The notes under the pieces are model-generated. The model was not told the origin of the DNA and did not search any database. It saw only the letters and a list, made by a program, of their open reading frames with translations. A stretch of 47,482 nt of DNA, taken from contig CADCNV010000004.1 of NCBI GenBank assembly GCA_902802825.1, positions 1 to 47,482 on the forward strand, read 5' to 3'. Positions 6,101 to 16,500 of the stretch are shown piece by piece. Every line of letters begins with the position of its first letter. The stretch's first letter is position 1. The stretch is from an uncultured bacterium (GTDB lineage Bacteria; Cyanobacteriota; Vampirovibrionia; Gastranaerophilales; Gastranaerophilaceae). The position numbers and the translations under genes are program-made.

Positions 6101-9100
6101 TTACACTATTTCATTATCACAAAAAGATTTATATTGACAGTATTGGCAAGCAGGATTTTTTTTGCGGTCTTTTTGCTCTATCGGTTCAAATTTATAACTT
6201 CTTATATTTTTAATTGCATTTCTGAATTTTTCCAATACCGCAATACATTCTTCATCAGTAAAATGAATATCCAAATTTTTGTCACATTCATCAGGGAAAA
6301 TAAAACCTGTGTTTTTGACTTTGCAATTTGATTCTTTTTCAAAGAAATATTTATATAAAGCAATTTGGTTATAATAATCTTCGTGTTCGCCGCCAATGCA
6401 GATTATTCCCAAATCTTTGGCTTTTCCGGTTTTATAATCATAAATAGAATACGTTCCGTCAGAATTTTTATCGATTCTGTCGATTATTCCACAGAATTTG
6501 ACATCATCAAGCGGAAATTCAATACGTTTTTCTGATGCATGCAATTCATTTACCGGAGTGTTACATAATTGAACATAATATGTATTAAGAGCATTTTCGC
6601 CTCTTTCTGATAAAATTTTGCGCATTTCAGGTGTCGAAATTGGCAAATTATTTAATTTGTCATAAAAATATTTTATGAATTCGGATTTTTGCGGATAGCA
6701 TCCGTTTTTTATTGCAAATTTAACTGCCTTTTCACATGCTTCGTGAACCGCAGAACCATAATGCATATTATCGGCATTACCATCTTTTGCAGGAAAGTCT
6801 AAAATATATTCATAAAAATACTGTCTTGGGCATTTCAGGTAAGTATTTACGGATGTAGGAGAATATTTCTGCTGTGCAAGTTTTGCATCAACAATTGAAT
6901 GAAATTCTTTTGTATAGTCATAATCACGCTTGATAAATGTTTTTGTTATTTGGGCCCAATATTTATCTTCATCAAGTTTTTCCGGTTTGACTTCTGATGT
7001 TTTATCCTGATGCGAAGATATTAATTTTGTTAATTTTTGGGTTTTACTATCGGTCATATCAGGATATGACAGATAAAGAGAGTGTCTTGCTCTTGTCATA
7101 CCTACATACATAAGTTTAACATTGTCTGCCCATTTGATTTGGGCAAGTTCTTCCTTATTTTTATATTCGCTTTGAGCCAGCGGAATTATTGCTTTATAAG
7201 ATTTGTTAGAAGATTCCCATTTTTTATTTTCTAAAGTCGGCATAAATACATAAGAAAATTCTCTCCCTTTAGAAGAATGATATGTTGACAATTGAACCGC
7301 ATTTAGTGTTACAGGTGCTTTGTCAGTTTTTATAACGGTTTCACCATTATATGCTATTTTTAGATACTCTACAAAATCATCAAGTATGATTGATTCATTT
7401 GTATCGGAATAATTTTTGGCTTCGTCAATAATTTTTGCAATACCTGCAATATTTTCATTTTTATTTATTTCTGAATTGATGAAATAATCAACAATGCCTG
7501 TTTTTGCACCTATTTCCAGTACAACATTTTTTAAAGTTTCATTTGTTCTGTAACACTGCAAATAATCATAGGTTAAAACAAAATCAACAATTTTTTCCGG
7601 CTCTTTAAATTTTGATTTATCAATAGCCCTCATTGCATCAATAAATGTAGCATATTTTGTTTTTTCGATAAATAACGTTTCATAATCTTTTGAATTTATT
7701 CTAAATGGCGGAAGTAACAATAATTTGAAGATTTTATCAGAGTGTAGCTCAGGTGAAATCAGCATTTGCATATAGTAAAACAATACAAGTGACGATTTGA
7801 TGAGAAAAATATTTTTGCCGTCTTTAAGTTCGTAAGGAATATTTCTGTCCTTTAGCATTTCGGCAAATGATTCAAGTTCCCCGTTCGATGTTGTAAGAAT
7901 TGCGATTTCTGATAAATCTTTTTCTCCGTCATCGTTTTTGGGACATTTATCAGAATTTATAATTTCTTCTATTTTATCAACAATTCTGACATATTCTTCC
8001 AATTTATTATTGTATTTGCACAATTCTACGGGTTTATCAAATTTTATAACTTTTTCATTTTTTGCAATTAATTTTTCATTCATTCCTAATTGCGATTTCA
8101 ATCTATTTGGATCTTCGTTTGCAACAAGTTCTGCAAAATCAAGTATAGATTGGGTTGACCGCATATTTTCGTTTAGAAAAATCTTTTCTGTTTCAGGAAA
8201 ACGCTCCAAAAATTTCTGCATAGTATCAAGTTTTGCTCCCTGGAATGTAAATATAATCTGGTCATCATCACCGACTACAAATACATTGCGCGCATTCATA
8301 TTTTCTGTAATTTTTATAATAATATCATTTTGGTGTTTATTGGTATCCTGATATTCATCAACAAATAAATAATCATACTGATTTGCAATTTCTTTCAAAA
8401 ATGACGGATCATCGTCAAATTTTTCAAGTACCAGATTTATCATGTCATCAAAATCAATATAATGTCCTGATTCCATTTTAGATTGATACAATTCGTATAA
8501 TTGCCATAGCTCATTTGCTTTATCAATTCTTTTTTGTGCGTTTTCCACATTTTTTATTGCCTGATCAGTTATTTTTTTACCTGAATCCTGCAATTCTTTG
8601 AGCTTATTTTCAGCTCTTTTGAGCTCCGGTTCCCAATCCTGATTCTCTTTTAAATTTTTGAAATATTGTTCTTTTGTTAATCTGTATGATTTAATTTCTT
8701 CAATTTGATCCTGAATTTCTTTCATTGCGCGATAAGGATCATTCATTTTTGTGCGGTAAGATTTTGGCTCAAGTTTATCAATACACTCTTTTATGAATTT
8801 TTTTATTACGGTATCAGTCATGATTTTGTAATTATCAGGAAGATCAAAATCCTGAGGATGATTTTTAATTACATCAAGACAAAAACTGTGATAAGTGGAA
8901 ACATATACTCCGGAATCCAATATATTAAGCTCTTTATCAAGACGATTTTTCATTTCGTTTGCTGCGGGCTGAGAAAATGTCAGGGCAAGAATTCTCTCCG
9001 GCTCCACCCCTTTAGATAAAAGGTTTTTAATACGTTCTATAATCGTATAAGTTTTACCTGTCCCGGGACCTGCTAATAGCATCACAGGGCCATCAATATG

Positions 9101-9142
9101 ATTTATTGCTTTTTGCTGTTGTTCATTTGGTTTAATTTCCAT
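6101..9142 (-). CDS. UvrD/PcrA-like superfamily 1 helicase fused to a RecB-type Fe-S nuclease
   Basis: 1013 residues. The ATG at 9142 is preferred because GGAG lies 8 nt upstream; the in-frame TTG at 9148 is too close to it. Helicase motifs: Walker A GPGTGKT (25-31), DEYQD (motif II), GDDDQIIF (motif III), STYHSSKGREF (motif V), MYVGMTRAR (motif VI). The C-terminal ~250 residues form a PD-(D/E)xK nuclease: CPRQYFYEY, GSAVHEACE, then GIIDRID and YDYKTGKAKD with the catalytic Asp and Lys. One Cys in CPRQY plus CQYCQYKSFC at the very end make the four-Cys Fe-S staple of AddB/Cas4-type nucleases. It probably unwinds and trims DNA ends in repair, alone rather than as an AddAB pair, since no partner gene is near. 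An anti-mobile-element role is also possible. Confidence 0.92.
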   Translation of the reverse strand: MEIKPNEQQQKAINHIDGPVMLLAGPGTGKTYTIIERIKNLLSKGVEPERILALTFSQPAANEMKNRLDKELNILDSGVYVSTYHSFCLDVIKNHPQDFDLPDNYKIMTDTVIKKFIKECIDKLEPKSYRTKMNDPYRAMKEIQDQIEEIKSYRLTKEQYFKNLKENQDWEPELKRAENKLKELQDSGKKITDQAIKNVENAQKRIDKANELWQLYELYQSKMESGHYIDFDDMINLVLEKFDDDPSFLKEIANQYDYLFVDEYQDTNKHQNDIIIKITENMNARNVFVVGDDDQIIFTFQGAKLDTMQKFLERFPETEKIFLNENMRSTQSILDFAELVANEDPNRLKSQLGMNEKLIAKNEKVIKFDKPVELCKYNNKLEEYVRIVDKIEEIINSDKCPKNDDGEKDLSEIAILTTSNGELESFAEMLKDRNIPYELKDGKNIFLIKSSLVLFYYMQMLISPELHSDKIFKLLLLPPFRINSKDYETLFIEKTKYATFIDAMRAIDKSKFKEPEKIVDFVLTYDYLQCYRTNETLKNVVLEIGAKTGIVDYFINSEINKNENIAGIAKIIDEAKNYSDTNESIILDDFVEYLKIAYNGETVIKTDKAPVTLNAVQLSTYHSSKGREFSYVFMPTLENKKWESSNKSYKAIIPLAQSEYKNKEELAQIKWADNVKLMYVGMTRARHSLYLSYPDMTDSKTQKLTKLISSHQDKTSEVKPEKLDEDKYWAQITKTFIKRDYDYTKEFHSIVDAKLAQQKYSPTSVNTYLKCPRQYFYEYILDFPAKDGNADNMHYGSAVHEACEKAVKFAIKNGCYPQKSEFIKYFYDKLNNLPISTPEMRKILSERGENALNTYYVQLCNTPVNELHASEKRIEFPLDDVKFCGIIDRIDKNSDGTYSIYDYKTGKAKDLGIICIGGEHEDYYNQIALYKYFFEKESNCKVKNTGFIFPDECDKNLDIHFTDEECIAVLEKFRNAIKNIRSYKFEPIEQKDRKKNPACQYCQYKSFCDNEIV

Positions 9143-9256
9143 TTTCAAAACTCCTTAAAATTATTTTACCATAATTTTTAATACAAGATAATTTTATAAT
9201 GTATGTATGCCAAAAACGGACACAAATAATAATATCTATTTTTTATATATAAAAAC

Positions 9257-9284
9257 TTTACTTTTCCGGTTTTTATACTATACT
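9257..9284 (+). promoter_or_regulatory. Promoter of the 9317 gene, with overlapping mini-frame
   Basis: -35-like TTTACT (9257-9262), 16-bp spacer, -10 TATACT (9279-9284; a second TATACT overlaps at 9274). Downstream, GGAG is placed 4 nt before an ATG at 9303 that encodes only Met-Lys-Thr-Lys-Lys, and its TGA overlaps the ATG of the next gene. Confidence 0.4.
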
Positions 9285-9316
9285 GAAACAAATCGGAGTT
9301 AAATGAAGACGAAAAA

Positions 9317-10003
9317 ATGAAAAAATTTATATCATTAATACTAATTTTATTAATAAATTTCCTTGTAGTATCACCTGTATTGGCAGATGAAAACGAATAC
9401 ACAGAACAGGATACGCCTGTTTTTACAACAGAAATTGAAGAAGAAACAGTTTTTTTGAATCCGAATACCCAATATGTACTTGAGTTAGAATCTGATTTAG
9501 ATATAAATGAAACAAATACTAATGATGAAATATATTTCAGATTAATTTCAAAAGTTCAGGCATCAAACGGTATGTATTTACCTGAACATACAAGATTTGC
9601 CGGAAAATTTAAAAAAATTAAGAAGAGTCAGCCATTATTTAAAAGAGCAAGGGCTTACATTATAATTGACAAATTAATATTCCCAAATGAAAAGATTTAT
9701 ACTGTGAGAATGGAACCTAAAAACGGAAGTGATTTGAAATCTTCTCAATTTTTGAACATATTGAGAGCAATTCCTGCAGGTATAGGAACAGTTACGTTTT
9801 CTGTTATAAGTGTTGCTGTTGTTGCAATAGAATCCGTGAGTGTTGTTGGTTTGGTTGTAGTTCCAAGAACATGCAGAGGTTTTGGGCTTTTAATCAGTTC
9901 AATGGCAAAAGGGTTGAATTATAAATTAAAAGCAGGAAATAAAATTATATTTAAGTTGGATACCCCGGCATATATTCACGTAAGTGATATACAATCAAAA
10001 TAA
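9317..10003 (+). CDS. Secreted protein of unknown function
   Basis: 228 residues. Residues 1-23 (MKKFISLILILLINFLVVSP then VLA) are a clear Sec signal peptide with a VLA cleavage site. The mature part starts acidic (ENEYTEQD) and continues with a strand-rich region including NDEIYFRLISKV and a 'GMYLPEHTRFAGKF' turn; this 'polar strand, Gly-rich, G-K' pattern resembles small beta-sandwich secreted proteins, but I do not recognise the family. A hydrophobic stretch at about 150-180 (TVTFSVISVAVVAIESVSVV) could be a membrane-associating hairpin. The gene faces the giant exoprotein gene tail to tail, 246 bp apart. The ATG overlaps the stop of a five-codon mini-frame. Confidence 0.7.
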   Translation: MKKFISLILILLINFLVVSPVLADENEYTEQDTPVFTTEIEEETVFLNPNTQYVLELESDLDINETNTNDEIYFRLISKVQASNGMYLPEHTRFAGKFKKIKKSQPLFKRARAYIIIDKLIFPNEKIYTVRMEPKNGSDLKSSQFLNILRAIPAGIGTVTFSVISVAVVAIESVSVVGLVVVPRTCRGFGLLISSMAKGLNYKLKAGNKIIFKLDTPAYIHVSDIQSK

Positions 10004-10091
10004 TTCTTTTATTTCTTATAACTCAATTTGTATTTTGTTCAGGAGTTAATGATTCAAGAACTGTATGTTTTGTAATAATGGCAAGTGCGTT

Positions 10092-10120
10092 GCGAGCAAA
10101 ACCGTTCCGGCTTTGCTCGC
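10092..10120. terminator. Strong hairpin between convergent genes
   Basis: GCGAGCAAA (10092-10100) pairs perfectly with TTTGCTCGC (10112-10120) around an 11-nt loop. It lies between the ends of the 9317 gene and the giant exoprotein gene, so it may block read-through from both sides. There is no long U-tract, so factor-dependent termination or a palindromic repeat are alternatives. Confidence 0.4.
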
Positions 10121-10133
10121 TTGTTCAACCCAC

Positions 10134-10175
10134 TGTAATTTAACACTCAAAACAAGATCAAATTATCTGTTAGAT
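10134..10175 (+). repeat. Repeat C, copy 2
   Basis: TGTAATTTAACACTCAAAAC continuing AAGATCAAATTATCTGTTAG. It is related to 29705-29746 (same strand) and 5641-5682 (opposite strand), and is the most diverged of the three main copies. Confidence 0.5.
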
Positions 10176-10249
10176 TAAGATTTAAAAGCAATTACATTTG
10201 CTATAAAACAAATTAAAACCAAAATTGTTAATAAAAATTTATCTCAAAA

Positions 10250-10558
10250 TTAGTATGACAAACTTGTCAAATTTGATTTCATTGCATCTGCCCTTTGCAT
10301 ATATCTGTAAAGTATCTTGTTTGCTACATCTTGAGGCATATCTATAAATTCTAAACCTGCTTTATCACCTTCAATTTTTACAACTTTTGCATTCAATGTG
10401 ATATCAACGTCATCAAATTTAATTGTTATTTTTGTTGTTTTACCGCGTTTTAATTTTTTGTCGTTTTTAACGGATACACCTGTTGTCGAAATATCTATAA
10501 TATCATAATTTGAACTCAAGTCGGTATCTGTCGTTGTATCAAATCTTTCGGATATACG
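10250..10558 (-). other. PilZ (c-di-GMP-binding) domain at the C-terminus of the giant exoprotein
   Basis: Encodes residues ~5684-5785 of the 10250-27607 protein. It has the two defining signature motifs in order and at normal spacing: RxxxR (RISER) and, 17 residues later, D/NxSxxG (DISTTG), followed by basic strand LKRGKTTKITIKF and the typical closing AGLEFIDM strand. PilZ domains bind cyclic di-GMP through exactly these residues. An internal ATG (10603, residue 5669) precedes it, but has no well-placed ribosome-binding site, so separate translation looks unlikely. Confidence 0.85.
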
Positions 10559-13500
10559 TTTTTGTGGTTCATTATAATTATTTTTATCAATATCATTAGT
10601 CATTTTTATATTTTCTATTAAATCTTTATTTTCCTTAAAGCCGCGATTTACAAAGTTCCATGCACTATGATATCCGTTTACAAGCATTGTCGGATTATTA
10701 TAAACTGTCGGTGCACTTGTGTGCATGTTTATCGTGTCATTAAGTCCAAGATTAAATGAACCTGTTTTCTTTGTATATAACTGAATATCAGCAGCCGGCA
10801 GTAAACCGATTCTTTCATTATCTACAACTGCTGCTTTATTACTGTTTCTGATTTCTGCAAAGTTATTTACATAAGCATTATCAAAGTGTAAATTATCTTT
10901 ATTTGTGCTTATATATGCGTTATCCGTATATAATGTATCGAAGTTTACATCTCTGTTTGAATAATCATTAACGGATAATACTACGTTTTGAGCACTGTAA
11001 TCACTACCGTAGAACGGAATTTCATCAGCATTATTTTGGAATTTTGAAGGTACATTTTGAACTGACACTTGTGAATTATATGAATTTCTGTTTGCTGATA
11101 TTCCTGAATTATCCACTATATCTTTATCAACGCCTAAAATATCAAGTGTCAACGTAGAGCCCTCGCCATAAGCATTTAAACCTTTTGCTGTTCTTGTTTC
11201 ACCATCTATAACATACGTAAGATTTGTATTTCCTAAATCTACTCTGTCTGAATAAGTTGGAGTTTGCATTATATCTGACATTGCGTATATGTTATCTGCC
11301 ATTAAAGTAATATCGGCAAGTCTTGCACCATTCGGATAATAATTAGCATTATCACCGTTGTTACCTTTTACATAACCGGTATATATTTTGAGTGTTGAGT
11401 TTCCTCTGTTAGGATTATCCATTGAATCCAACACTTTTATATCAACATATTTAGGAATTGTGGATTCTGTTGAAGAACCGTCAAATGTTATATCATCATG
11501 AGGATATAACATATCATTAAAGTTTAGTGCAGATGAACTTCCTGAAGTACCGAATTCTTTGATTGTTAAATTCTGAGCTTTTTGTGTTATTAAAAGTCCT
11601 TCATCAGCTGTAATGTGTTCAATTTCAGCATTGCTTTCAAAATCAATATCTACACTGCCGTGTTTTGATATAATACTACTTACTTTTACATCAGCATCAG
11701 AATTTGATCTGCCTGTTAAATGTAAGCCGTTTTCGGCTTCTGCACTCAATGAAACATTACTTCCGCCATTAAGTGTATCCTCTTCATAAATAAGTTTTTT
11801 ATCTGTAGTGCCGAAGCTGCCGCTTGTAATAAGTGAAATGTTTTTACCTATAATATTTGAATTATTGTCATTTCTGCCGTTTAGCATACTGTAACCGCTA
11901 AAGTATTCTGTATCAGATTTATCAACAGGACGAATATCCGCCTGTTTCCAATCTGCTGCCGTTAAGATAACATTTCCGTCGGTTTCAATTGTTCCGATTT
12001 TCAGATCGGATTCTTTTGCTCTGAGATTTATGAGTCTGTCATCCGTATTTGTATTATTTACAACTTTTGCATTGACAAGTCCGTTTGCCTGAACATTAAT
12101 TGATTCTGTATAATCCCTTGTTGAAGCATCAAAACTTGTACCTGCAACAATTTCCGTATTTGAATAACTTCCTATATCACCGTCTGTTACATTAAATGTA
12201 ATATCACCATTGGCTGATATTAGTGTTTTATATGCAGGATTGGCATTTGCAAGGTCATGGTGTTGATGAGTTACTCCATCTTCGGCAACCCCATTTAAAA
12301 TACTTCCGCCTGTCTGGCTGATAATAACATTATTTGTAACCGCTGTAATATAACTGTCATTAGAATCAGCATAACCACCTATTCTTAAATCTCCATTGGA
12401 ATTTGTTATTTCAACATTTTGTTTATCAGCTTTGACAGAACCAATTAAGTCAATTCCAGCAGTTGAACTGTTTACAATTTCAATATTGCCATCCGTTGAG
12501 TGCAATATACCGGTTTCATTGATTGCAAGAGCATCTGTTCCTGTATTATTTACATTTATTTCGCCTGTACCCTGATTTTCAATCAAACCATCGATTGCTA
12601 AACCGACACCTGAATTTGAAACAGATATATCACCGCCTTGGGTATTAGTTATTTTTGCACCATATTCGATAATTGCACTGCCTTGAGTATTATTTATAAC
12701 AGTATTTGTCTGACCTTTATTTTGAATATTGGCTGTAGAACCAATAACCATACCGTCAGATGAATTATTAGTAACTGTAATTTTACCATTATCATCTGTA
12801 ATAGCTCCATCAATAGTTAATGCACCGTAGTTTGAATTTGAAATTCCAATATCGCCATCTGCTGTCTTTAATGAGCTTGTTTCAGCGATTGCCAAAGCAC
12901 CTGTGCCTGTATTATTTACATTTATTTCGCCTGTACCCTGATTTTCAATCAAACCGTCGATTGCTAAACCGACACCTGAATTTGAAACAGATATATTTCC
13001 GCCCTGTGCGTTAACTATTTTTGCTCCGTTTTCAATAATTGCACTGCCACCTGTGTTTGTTATTTCAGTGTTTGTTGTGTCATTATTTTGAATATTAGCA
13101 AGATAGTCAATAACCATACCATCAGATGAGTTATTAGTAATTGTAATTTTACCGGTTTCATTTGATATGTTACCGGAAACATTTAATGCTCCGTCATTTG
13201 AATTTGAAATTAAAATATCACCGTTACCTGTTTCTATAGTACCTGCTATATTTGCTGTTGCAGTACCGGTATTTGTTACTTTAATATCGCCGTTTAAATT
13301 ACCAATTGTACCATTCAAATCAAAACCTGTGCCTGAACTTGTAATATTGAAATCGTGCTTAGTTTCATCAGTTGCAACATTTAAAATAACAGCATTTTCA
13401 TCTATATTTAATGCACCTTGATTACTTGAAATGTTGATATCGCCATCCAAATTAATAACACTGCCGGATATATCAACACCATCAACAATGGCTAATTCTG

Positions 13501-16500
13501 TTGCTGTATTACTTATTGTAATATCGCCACCTGCATTTAATATATTTGCATTAAAATCTATATAACCAAAACTGCTGTTAACGGTAGTATCTCCACCATA
13601 GTTTTCAATGTCTGCATTTAATAAGATTGCACTGCCACTGTTTGTTATGTTTATATTAGATGTTTTATCATCCATATTTGTTGTGTTTTGAATTACCCCT
13701 TCTAATGATAACAGACCGTCAAATTCGCTTCCGCCAATATTAGAAATATTAATATCACCATTTTTATTTATAATATTTGATTTTTCATCAGCATGTAAAA
13801 TACCCTGTGAATTTGTAATAGTAATACTTCCTTGTTCTGTGTTTTCAATAGTACTATTTTCAAAAGCAAAACCGCTGAGACTATTATCTATTGAAACTTT
13901 GCCGTTTAGTGCTGTTATAGAAGTATCTTTTATGTATAATCCGAAATTATCAGGATCATTATCATTATATGTTGATTTATTATCAATTTTAATGTCGGAT
14001 TCACCACTCTGAGATTCTATTTCAGAACCTACTATACTAAGTGTACCTGCATTTTCACCGTTTGTAATATAAACGCCGGTTCCAATATAATTACTATTAC
14101 CGAAATTATGGTAAATATCGGCGGTAATTTTCATATTAGCAGTGTTTGTTTCGGAACGTTCAGCATTGTTTTCAATATATATGGAACCGGCGTCAATACC
14201 TACAACTCCCCGGGCAGAAATTATACCGCCTACTTCCATGTTATTACCGCTGTTAAGGATTTTAACATAGCCATTATCCGTATCAATAGTACCTGTGATA
14301 ATTAAATCTTTCTTCTTATTATCAACAGTAATGTTACCTTTTTCGTTATACAGATAACCCGAAATTTTGGCATTACCTGCACCTTCATTTGTAACATTGA
14401 TGTTACCACCCGAATAGTTTTCAACTGCCCCTGCAATTGTAAGTTCATTACCGTTTGCCGTATTTAAAATGTTAATATCATGAGGCATTTCACTTAAATT
14501 TATAAGACTTCCGTCTTCGGTAATTTCTAAATTGCCGTTTTCATTTTCAACAGTAATATCACCATTTGTCGCAATCATTACACCATTTACCGTAATTGGA
14601 GCAGAACCGTCATTATCCAGTGTTATACTGTCAGCGATTGATGTTGCATTATAAGCGACCTGACCTCCGTTACTATATATGTATATATTTCCGCCATTAG
14701 GTGCATATAGTACACCATCAGCATTAACTTGTGAATTAGACATATTTGCTACTATGATATCGCCATATTCATTGTGAAGAAAAGTATCCTTACCTACATT
14801 CAAATTACCTGCATTATTATTGTTGTTTGCTATTGCGATAATGCCTTTTTCGTTATCTGTATGTTTAATTTGATGCACTGTTGCATTTACATCAAGTTTT
14901 CCTTTTGTATCCTGGAATATAAGTACATTTCCCTGCGTTTCAATATCACCTGATATTTTCATATCAGAATTTGCTTCATCAGTACTCGGTTTGGCTTCAT
15001 CATCATTATATAAAGCAACAAGACCTGCTGCGTATATTGCATTTTTAGAAGTGTTTCCATTTCCATCAATATATGATTTTTGTTCATTTACTTCAAGACC
15101 TGAACCGTTTGAACGAAGAAGTAAAATTGAATCATCTAATGATGAAACAAGTGAAACATTACCTTGATTGTCATGACTTATGATTGAAGCATTTGGTGAC
15201 GGATCAAACAACATTTTACCGTTTTCGTATTTAATCGCATTTCTTATGACACCATCTAATACAAGTTTCCCTGTTGAAGTAACACTTGTATCTGCCTTTG
15301 AATATCCCTGCGCATCTTTTACTTTATTGCCGTTTAAGTAATATCCACCATTACTTGTTGAATTTGTAACATTATAAACATTTAACTGCTTATCTGTTTG
15401 GTTATTAACAGTAATTTTTTGATATTTGTCATATGCTGTAATTTTATCGCTATTTATTGTATTTGAACCGGCAGCAGTAATATTTACTTTACCTCTTTGA
15501 CTTCTGTCAACACCTTTTACATCATTATTGATGTTATATAAATGTATTTGTCCGACCTTATAAACTGCTTTTACATTATTTGACGCATTTGCATAAGGAG
15601 TATTTCCAAGATTTATAAGGATATTTTCACCTGTTACAGGATCATAAGCAAGATTATTCAACATTTCATTCGTTATTGTTAGAGTCAAATCTTTATTATA
15701 ACCTGCCTTGATATTTGCAGATGAATTTACAGAGCCGGCTTTAATATTGACTGCATTCCCTGCAAAAATATTGTTTCCGTCATTTAATTTAACCAATCCT
15801 TTAGAATTGATATCAATATTTCCTTTTGTAGATATTAAATTTACTGCTCCTTTAACATTATCAGCGTTGAAACCGCTTAAAGAAATAGAACCGGAATCAT
15901 TAAATATTTTGAAAACATCATTTGAAACTATACTACCGTTAAATTTAATATCAGATGCCAAAGTTGAATTTGTTATATTTTGACTTGCTGCAAACGGATT
16001 AGCAATATCATAGTAATTGTTAATTACTATACCCTTACCTATACCTGATGTCGCTAATTTATAATGAACACCCGATGTTCCAACCTGAGAGAAAGAAATT
16101 GGAGTAAACACAAAATTCATTTCCGGATACTTATATTCATAAGCATTAGAACCATTTACGGCCTGATTTGTACCATCACCGAAAAATTCAGAATAACCTT
16201 TTCTGTAAATAACTAAGCCGGCATTTGATGCATTCCCTAAATCAACATCATTAAATATTAAAGAGCGTGTTGAATAGTTATCAACTTGCAATCCGCCTTC
16301 TGATACAACGAAATCGCCGCTGCCTTTAATGTATTTATTTGTCATACCATCAATTCTAATAGTAGAATCCTGTGAACTAATATCATTAAATACTATTGAA
16401 TAGGATGTATCTTTCGTTCTTGCAAATTCAGATTCAGATTTATTTGTAATATCAATTTTTTCAGCTTCTAAAGTAGCGATATGTGTATTATAATAAGATT

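Noticed and set aside
9178-9402. 74-codon minus-strand frame upstream of the helicase
   Set aside because: It overlaps the promoter and signal-peptide region of the 9317 gene and has no ribosome-binding site or recognisable features.
10603-10603. Internal ATG as a separate start for a free PilZ protein
   Set aside because: The nearest AAGGA is about 30 nt upstream, too far for normal initiation. Kept only as an alternative explanation of the PilZ finding.
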